A stretch of 64,000 bases of DNA from Puteibacter caeruleilacunae (GTDB lineage: Bacteria > Bacteroidota > Bacteroidia > Bacteroidales > Prolixibacteraceae). A model generated the notes under the pieces. It ran no database searches. It was not told the DNA's origin and saw only the letters and a program-made list of their open reading frames with translations. The position numbers and the translations under genes were made by a program. Positions 62,020 through 64,000 of the stretch are shown here, in pieces; within the stretch, counting starts at the first letter, position 1; each line of letters starts with the position of its first letter. The stretch covers positions 1 to 64,000 of the forward strand of contig SJCO01000021.1 in assembly GCA_005217565.1 (NCBI GenBank). Reading direction: 5' to 3'.

Positions 62020-64000
62020 ATGAAAAAAAATGAAATGTGTTTGTCTGCGTTCGTCAGGCAAAGTAAACTTGTACGCCTTATATTTATGCAAATTGTGTTG
62101 CTTTTTCTTGCGTATCAGGTAAATGCAACACCTAACTCCCTAGACAATTCAACGGAAGCTCAACAACAAGAAGGGAGAAAAGTAAGTGGAACTGTTCTGG
62201 ATAAAGAAAACTTGCCACTACCTGGAGTAACAATAACCGTTTTGGGATCAACGCGAGGAGTAATTACCGATGTTGATGGAAAATTCGAAATAACGGGAAT
62301 TAAAACTACCGATAAATTGGTCTTTTCATTTATTGGTATGGAAACTCAGGTTCTAGATGTTGACAACAAGACCAAATTTGAAGTTGTTTTAAAGGCCAAG
62401 GATACCGAACTGGAAGATGTTACTGTAGTTGCTTTTGGTAGACAGAAGAAAGAGAGCGTTATCGCTTCCATTGAGACTGTGAATACAAAAGAATTACGTG
62501 TAGCTTCAAGTAACCTTTCTACTGCTCTGTCAGGAAGAATGGCAGGATTGATCTCTTACCAACGTAGTGGAGAGCCAGGACAAGATGATGCGGAGTATTT
62601 TATTCGTGGTGTCGCTTCCTTTGGTACCGGGAAAAAAGATCCACTAATCCTGATCGATAATGTGGAGAGTGATAGTCATGACTTGTCGCGTATTCACCCT
62701 GATGACTTGGCTAGTTTCTCAATTTTGAAAGATGCCTCGGCTACTGCATTGTATGGAGCGAGAGGTGCAAATGGAGTAATTCTTGTGACGACAAAAGAGG
62801 GACACGAGGGAAAAGCAAAAGTTTCGGTACGTTATGAAAGTTCATTTTCATCACCAACCAAGACTATTGAGATGGCTGATCCAATTACTTATATGGAGAT
62901 GTATAATGAAGCAGTTGCTACCCGTACACCTTTGGAGAAACGTCCTTTTAGTCAGTCTAAGATTGATAACACCAAACTAGGAACTAATCCTATTGTTTAT
63001 CCTAGTGTCGACTGGATGGATCTTTTATTTAAGTCGGTTACGCATAACTATCGTGGAAATATCAATGTTAGTGGAGGAGGGCGCGTTGCTTCTTACTATG
63101 TGGCAGGTGCTTTTTCGCAGGATAATGGTATTTTGAATGATGATTCTCAAAACAACTTTAAGAACAACATCGATCTTAAGAAGTTCAACCTTCGTTCCAA
63201 TATAACGGTTAATGTAACCAAGTCTACGCAAATGAAGTTTCGTTTTAATGGAACGTTTGATGATTACCAAGGTCCTTTGCAAGGAGGAAGTACGATCTAT
63301 AAAAATGCCCTAAAAACAAGTCCTGTTAGATTTTTACCAACCTATGAACCAATCGGAGAATATGATACTCCTCATATTATGTTCGGAAGTGCAGGAACAG
63401 GAGGCTCTTATTATAACCCTTATGCAGAAATGGTTCGAGGATACAAGTCTAAGAGTACCAATAAGATGATGGCTCAGCTTGAATTTCATCAGGATCTTGA
63501 CTTTATATTGGATGGTTTAAAAGCTCGTTTCCTGGGGAATACAAAGCGAAATTACTACTATGACTTTTCAAGATCTTATTCTCCCAACTATTATAATGTT
63601 GATGAAATTACATATGATCGCCACACCGGAGAATATCAAATTGCCTGGTTGAATGAAGTAGGTGATAATATCGGGAAATCTTACCTGGAATATAAACCGG
63701 GGAAGAAAAAAACAGATCATTCATATTATGGTGAAGCATCATTGATGTATAACAACAAGTTTGGAGTACATGGTGTAAGCGGTATGTTAGTAGGAACAGC
63801 AAGAGAGTCGATTAATGGAAACGAAGAGGATTTGATTGGTTCGCTTCCTGCCCGAAATCTTTCCCTGGCTGGTCGTTTTACCTATAACTACAATGACAGA
63901 TACTTCGCGGAGTTTAACTTTGGTTATAACGGCTCTGAGAAATTTGCAGAAAATAACAGATGGGGATTCTTCCCTTCCGGAGGTATCGGATGGATGGTCT
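62020..64000 (+). CDS. SusC-type TonB-dependent receptor, 5' part (runs off the window)
   Basis: 660 codons are visible with no stop before the edge. ATG at 62020 (a second ATG six codons on). Long N-terminal signal region with hydrophobic part about 22-37 (IFMQIVLLFLAYQVNA), a carboxypeptidase-regulatory-like domain (VSGTVLDKENLPLPGVTI, about 60-135), then plug (VAFGRQKKESV; LSTALSGRMAGLISYQ; the YFIRGV strand) and the first barrel strands. There is no STN domain, so unlike the receptors at 39711 and 52501 it is not expected to signal to a FecR. A SusD gene is expected beyond the window. Confidence 0.93.
   Translation, partial: MKKNEMCLSAFVRQSKLVRLIFMQIVLLFLAYQVNATPNSLDNSTEAQQQEGRKVSGTVLDKENLPLPGVTITVLGSTRGVITDVDGKFEITGIKTTDKLVFSFIGMETQVLDVDNKTKFEVVLKAKDTELEDVTVVAFGRQKKESVIASIETVNTKELRVASSNLSTALSGRMAGLISYQRSGEPGQDDAEYFIRGVASFGTGKKDPLILIDNVESDSHDLSRIHPDDLASFSILKDASATALYGARGANGVILVTTKEGHEGKAKVSVRYESSFSSPTKTIEMADPITYMEMYNEAVATRTPLEKRPFSQSKIDNTKLGTNPIVYPSVDWMDLLFKSVTHNYRGNINVSGGGRVASYYVAGAFSQDNGILNDDSQNNFKNNIDLKKFNLRSNITVNVTKSTQMKFRFNGTFDDYQGPLQGGSTIYKNALKTSPVRFLPTYEPIGEYDTPHIMFGSAGTGGSYYNPYAEMVRGYKSKSTNKMMAQLEFHQDLDFILDGLKARFLGNTKRNYYYDFSRSYSPNYYNVDEITYDRHTGEYQIAWLNEVGDNIGKSYLEYKPGKKKTDHSYYGEASLMYNNKFGVHGVSGMLVGTARESINGNEEDLIGSLPARNLSLAGRFTYNYNDRYFAEFNFGYNGSEKFAENNRWGFFPSGGIGWMV

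Overview
The window comes from a glycan-degrading member of the Bacteroidota. The evidence is four complete or partial SusC-type receptors, three SusD-type lipoproteins, a hybrid two-component sensor, three ECF sigma factors each followed by a FecR-type anti-sigma, a type IX secretion sorting domain, and promoters of the TTTG / TAnnTTTG type. The DNA is AT-rich. I saw no rRNA, tRNA, CRISPR array or insertion sequence. The genus cannot be fixed from what is here.

Layout. (1) 1-2450: decayed 3' end of an RHS-repeat gene, a lipoprotein of unknown function and a DUF6266-type protein. (2) 2552-19053: a glycosaminoglycan utilisation locus with a secreted PL8 chondroitin/hyaluronan lyase, two GH88 unsaturated glucuronyl hydrolases, a hybrid two-component regulator, SusC, SusD and an unassigned enzyme-like protein. 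The lyase should make unsaturated oligosaccharides, SusCD import them, GH88 remove the unsaturated uronic acid, and the hybrid regulator sense an oligosaccharide product. (3) 19049-21412: an 8-bp tandem array, then an FMN/Fe-S membrane protein and an unknown membrane-anchored partner. (4) 21651-32040: a periplasmic redox/proteolysis cluster (two thioredoxin-like proteins, an M16 peptidase, an FG-GAP protein fused to a DsbD-alpha-like domain, and a thioredoxin-like protein without cysteines) around a minus-strand OmpR-type two-component pair. (5) 32269-36884: lipoprotein, ECF sigma, FecR and a TonB receptor without SusD. (6) 36935-37159: a promoter copy and a likely small RNA. (7) 37871-50456: ECF sigma/FecR/SusC/SusD with GH29, GH16 and GH20. 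(8) 50554-61048: ECF sigma/FecR/SusC/SusD with two tandem paralogous (alpha/alpha)6-type putative glycosidases. (9) 61049-64000: repeat-rich spacer and the start of another SusC, cut by the window edge.

The least expected signals are non-coding. Three intergenic regions (21651, 30733, 36935) share three TTAAC(C/G) boxes at fixed 10- and 21-bp spacing, followed at fixed distance by a similar -7-like octamer. Two copies precede thioredoxin-fold genes, one of them divergent from the two-component operon. The third precedes no gene but a roughly 150-nt segment whose predicted 5' end pairs perfectly over 10 bp with a segment just before an intrinsic terminator, so it looks like a small RNA of the same regulon. 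A second shared element (A-tract, CATTTTT, four bases, TAGGGT-N7-CAG) precedes genes of two ECF systems and may be a sigma-dependent promoter. A 124-bp direct repeat that includes the tail of a susD gene and its terminator flanks the GH29-GH16 pair.
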